Source of the DNA: Isoetes engelmannii
Taxonomy: Eukaryota; Streptophyta; Lycopodiopsida; Isoetales; Isoetaceae
Direction: 5' to 3'
DNA length: 22,622 nt
NCBI GenBank assembly: GCA_011763485.2
Contig: JAANSK020256163.1
Coordinates: 1-22,622 of the forward strand
Positions 21,271 to 22,622 of this stretch are shown in pieces; position 1 is the stretch's first letter; the number at the start of each line of letters is the position of its first letter. The notes below the pieces were generated by a model that searched no databases, was not told the DNA's origin, and worked only from the letters and a program-made list of their open reading frames with translations. Position numbers and translations under genes: made by a program.

Positions 21271-21889
21271 TTACACAAACTCCATGCTCCGGGAATGAAA
21301 AACTTTTTGTTTGAGCAGGTCATAACAGCGCCAAGATTTTCTGTTGGTAGCATAACCTATTAAGATGACTTTTAGTGATCTGTCGGACACTTTCCCTTGC
21401 TGCTGCAGTATTTCTCGAGGATAGGCTGCATACCCAATACATCCAAGTACCTTGAAGTGTGAGACATCTGGTTTGACGCCATATAGTGCTTCGTATGGCG
21501 TTTTCAGAGTCAAGGCTTTTGTTGGGACCCTGTTTGAGATATATGCTGCTGTAAGTATTGCCTCAGCCCAAAATTAGGTCGTACTTGTTTATGCTTCAGC
21601 GTCAAACTCGCGTGACAAATATTCCTTGGCGTTGTCGGTTCTCAAGGCTTTGATGGTTGTTGAAAATTCATCCTCAAACTAACTTACTGAAATTTTGAAA
21701 GATAGAGCATGCTTCAGATTTATACTTAAGTAGATACACCCATGTATATCTACTATAATCATCCACGAAGACAAGGAAGCACCTGTTTCCAGCATAGGAC
21801 TCTATTGGCAAGTAGCACATATCTGAATGCACAAGTTGGCAAAAGGCATGCATTCCAACGGCAAAAGGGATGCAAAAGCCTGCATGCAT
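21271..21889 (-). mobile_element. Copia integrase part
   Basis: LVHSDMCYLPIESYAGNRCF and FVDDYSRYTWVYLLKYKSEA (21889-21674) are the integrase core; TPYEALYGVKPDVSHFKVLG (21513-21271) is the carboxy block before RT. Both are typical of copia elements. Confidence 0.88.
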
Positions 21890-21917
21890 TCCAACGGCAA
21901 AAGGGATGCAGAAGGAA
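21846..21917 (-). repeat. 36-bp tandem duplication in copia integrase region
   Basis: GCATGCATTCCAACGGCAAA followed by AGGGATGCA occurs at 21846 and 21882, period 36 and nearly identical. It lies at the start of the integrase-like stretch. Confidence 0.9.
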
Positions 21918-22484
21918 GGTTTGCAGAAAGCTGATTGGTATATTTCCCAAATTTTAACTTAGGTAATTTGAGGCAAGGGATCAGTCTCTGATGCCATTGC
22001 TCTCATCAACTTGAGATCCCATCCCCATTGTTAGATTTCATGTTCCATCTAGCAATGGCTTCTTTTCTTTGAGAAGAATTCTTTTTTTATTTGTTATACC
22101 CATTCTTGCCCCTTGCACCATTAGAAGCACTTTCAGACATTAGACAAAAGATGTCCCTATTTCTTAATGTCCATATGTGCCATATTGAATTTTTCTTTTC
22201 TGCACATTGTAAGATCCGTAGCCTGATCTCTACTATCAGCAGGTACATGACCTTCCAATTTTTTTTTTTGCTTTGGCCACAATTTAGATTCTTGATTAAT
22301 GGTCATAACTGCAGCTCTGTTTATCAAAATACAACTACTGGTACATAAAGTACTTCTGAGTGCTATGCATTGATGCATCCCCTGCAGCTACTTTGTAACA
22401 ATTCTTGGTCATCTGTGGGCTGATGATCAATAATCCTTACATACCTGCAATCTGCTGGTTGCTCTATTATTTAATATAAGATAT

Positions 22485-22622
22485 TGTCCATCATGGGAAC
22501 ATGTGTTGCATTCGGCACTTCTGGTTTCCACTATTTCCTATTGGAAGAGCTGGACAGGAAAAGGACCTTACACAAAGGAAAATCTCCCTCTTTCTCATTG
22601 GAGGTGATATTAATAATAAACG
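22485..22622 (+). mobile_element. Fragment of the same LINE family, opposite orientation
   Basis: 22556-22622 matches the reverse complement of about 1737-1797: GACCTTACACAAAGG, TCTTTCTCATTGGAGGTGAT and AATAATAAACG are shared. Translated, it parallels the [13 protein letters not shown] stretch of the LINE C-terminus. It is cut by the window end, so more LINE probably lies to the right. Similarity left of 22556 is weak and its start is approximate. Confidence 0.7.

Larger units (their letters stand above)
19455..22400 (-). mobile_element. Antisense Ty1/copia retrotransposon fossil
   Basis: Reading the minus strand from about 22400 downwards: gag/zinc-knuckle-like (22150-22380), integrase core (21889-21674) and carboxy part (21513-21271), RT (about 21180-20197), RNase H (20119-19793), a purine tract and a 3' LTR (19632 to about 19455). 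The gag-protease-integrase-RT-RNase H order is that of Ty1/copia. No 5' LTR is found in the window. Broken by several interruptions. It sits directly after the last placed helicase exons. Confidence 0.85.

Noticed and set aside
21742-21957. Plus-strand frame with RHAFQRQKGCKSLHAFQRQKGC repeat
   Set aside because: Antisense of the copia integrase and its 36-bp duplication; a shadow with no separate meaning.
1-22622. tRNA, rRNA, riboswitch, CRISPR or prokaryotic operon
   Set aside because: Scanned by eye for conserved tRNA boxes, array-like repeats and operon-like packing. The TGGTATCAGAGC words are retroelement primer sites, not tRNA genes.

Overview
The window is nuclear DNA of a land plant. 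The main evidence is one plus-strand gene split into at least 17 short exons with GT-AG introns, whose product closely resembles the plant DExH7-type (DHX29/DHX57-like) DExH-box RNA helicases. Its introns are filled with Ty1/copia LTR retrotransposon fossils and a LINE, which suggests a large, repeat-rich genome. A fern or another seed-free plant is my guess from the look of the LINE and copia proteins; this was not tested. There is no sign of bacterial genes, CRISPR arrays, rRNA or tRNA genes.

Host gene: exons lie at 1289-1389, 4756-4813, 5459-5524, 6648-6730, 11579-11762, 11841-11993, 12317-12418, 12494-12646, 12723-12827, 13417-13557, 13631-13720, 17438-17494, 17560-17643, 17724-17822, 18266-18409, 19042-19112 and 19230-19290. 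A tentative exon lies at 19378-19454. Together the 17 exons encode 584 codons in a consistent phase, running from just after helicase motif I through DEVH, SAT, motifs IV, V and VI, the winged-helix/HA2 region and into the OB-fold region. Motif I and the N-terminus should lie upstream of the window and the rest of the C-terminus downstream. Every exon seen is open and the core motifs are intact, so the gene looks functional despite about 18 kb of repeat-laden introns.

Repeats by region: 1-770 is an LTR end, primer-binding site and gag remnant of a copia element. Positions 1395-4320 hold an antisense, 5'-truncated and frame-broken LINE. The 4.8-kb intron 6731-11578 holds three successive LTR/leader/gag-like modules plus a terminal LTR-like repeat. 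The 3.7-kb intron 13721-17437 holds a related LTR and gag-like element with a 345-codon open frame, then an antisense copia reverse-transcriptase remnant. The intron 17823-18265 holds a degenerate copy of part of the preceding exon next to an antisense solo LTR-like piece. From about 19455 to 22400 lies an antisense copia fossil with LTR, RNase H, RT, integrase and gag-like parts. The right edge (about 22485-22622) holds a sense-strand fragment of the same LINE family as the one at 1395-4320.

The elements do not form a system with the helicase; they are insertions in its introns. The most notable points are the near-identical local tandem duplications (58, 66, 72 and 36 bp), the partial exon duplication, the ambiguous splice junction with a CAGTAG acceptor, an in-frame stop-free 75-nt intron, and a PIP-box-like C-terminus on the LINE protein.
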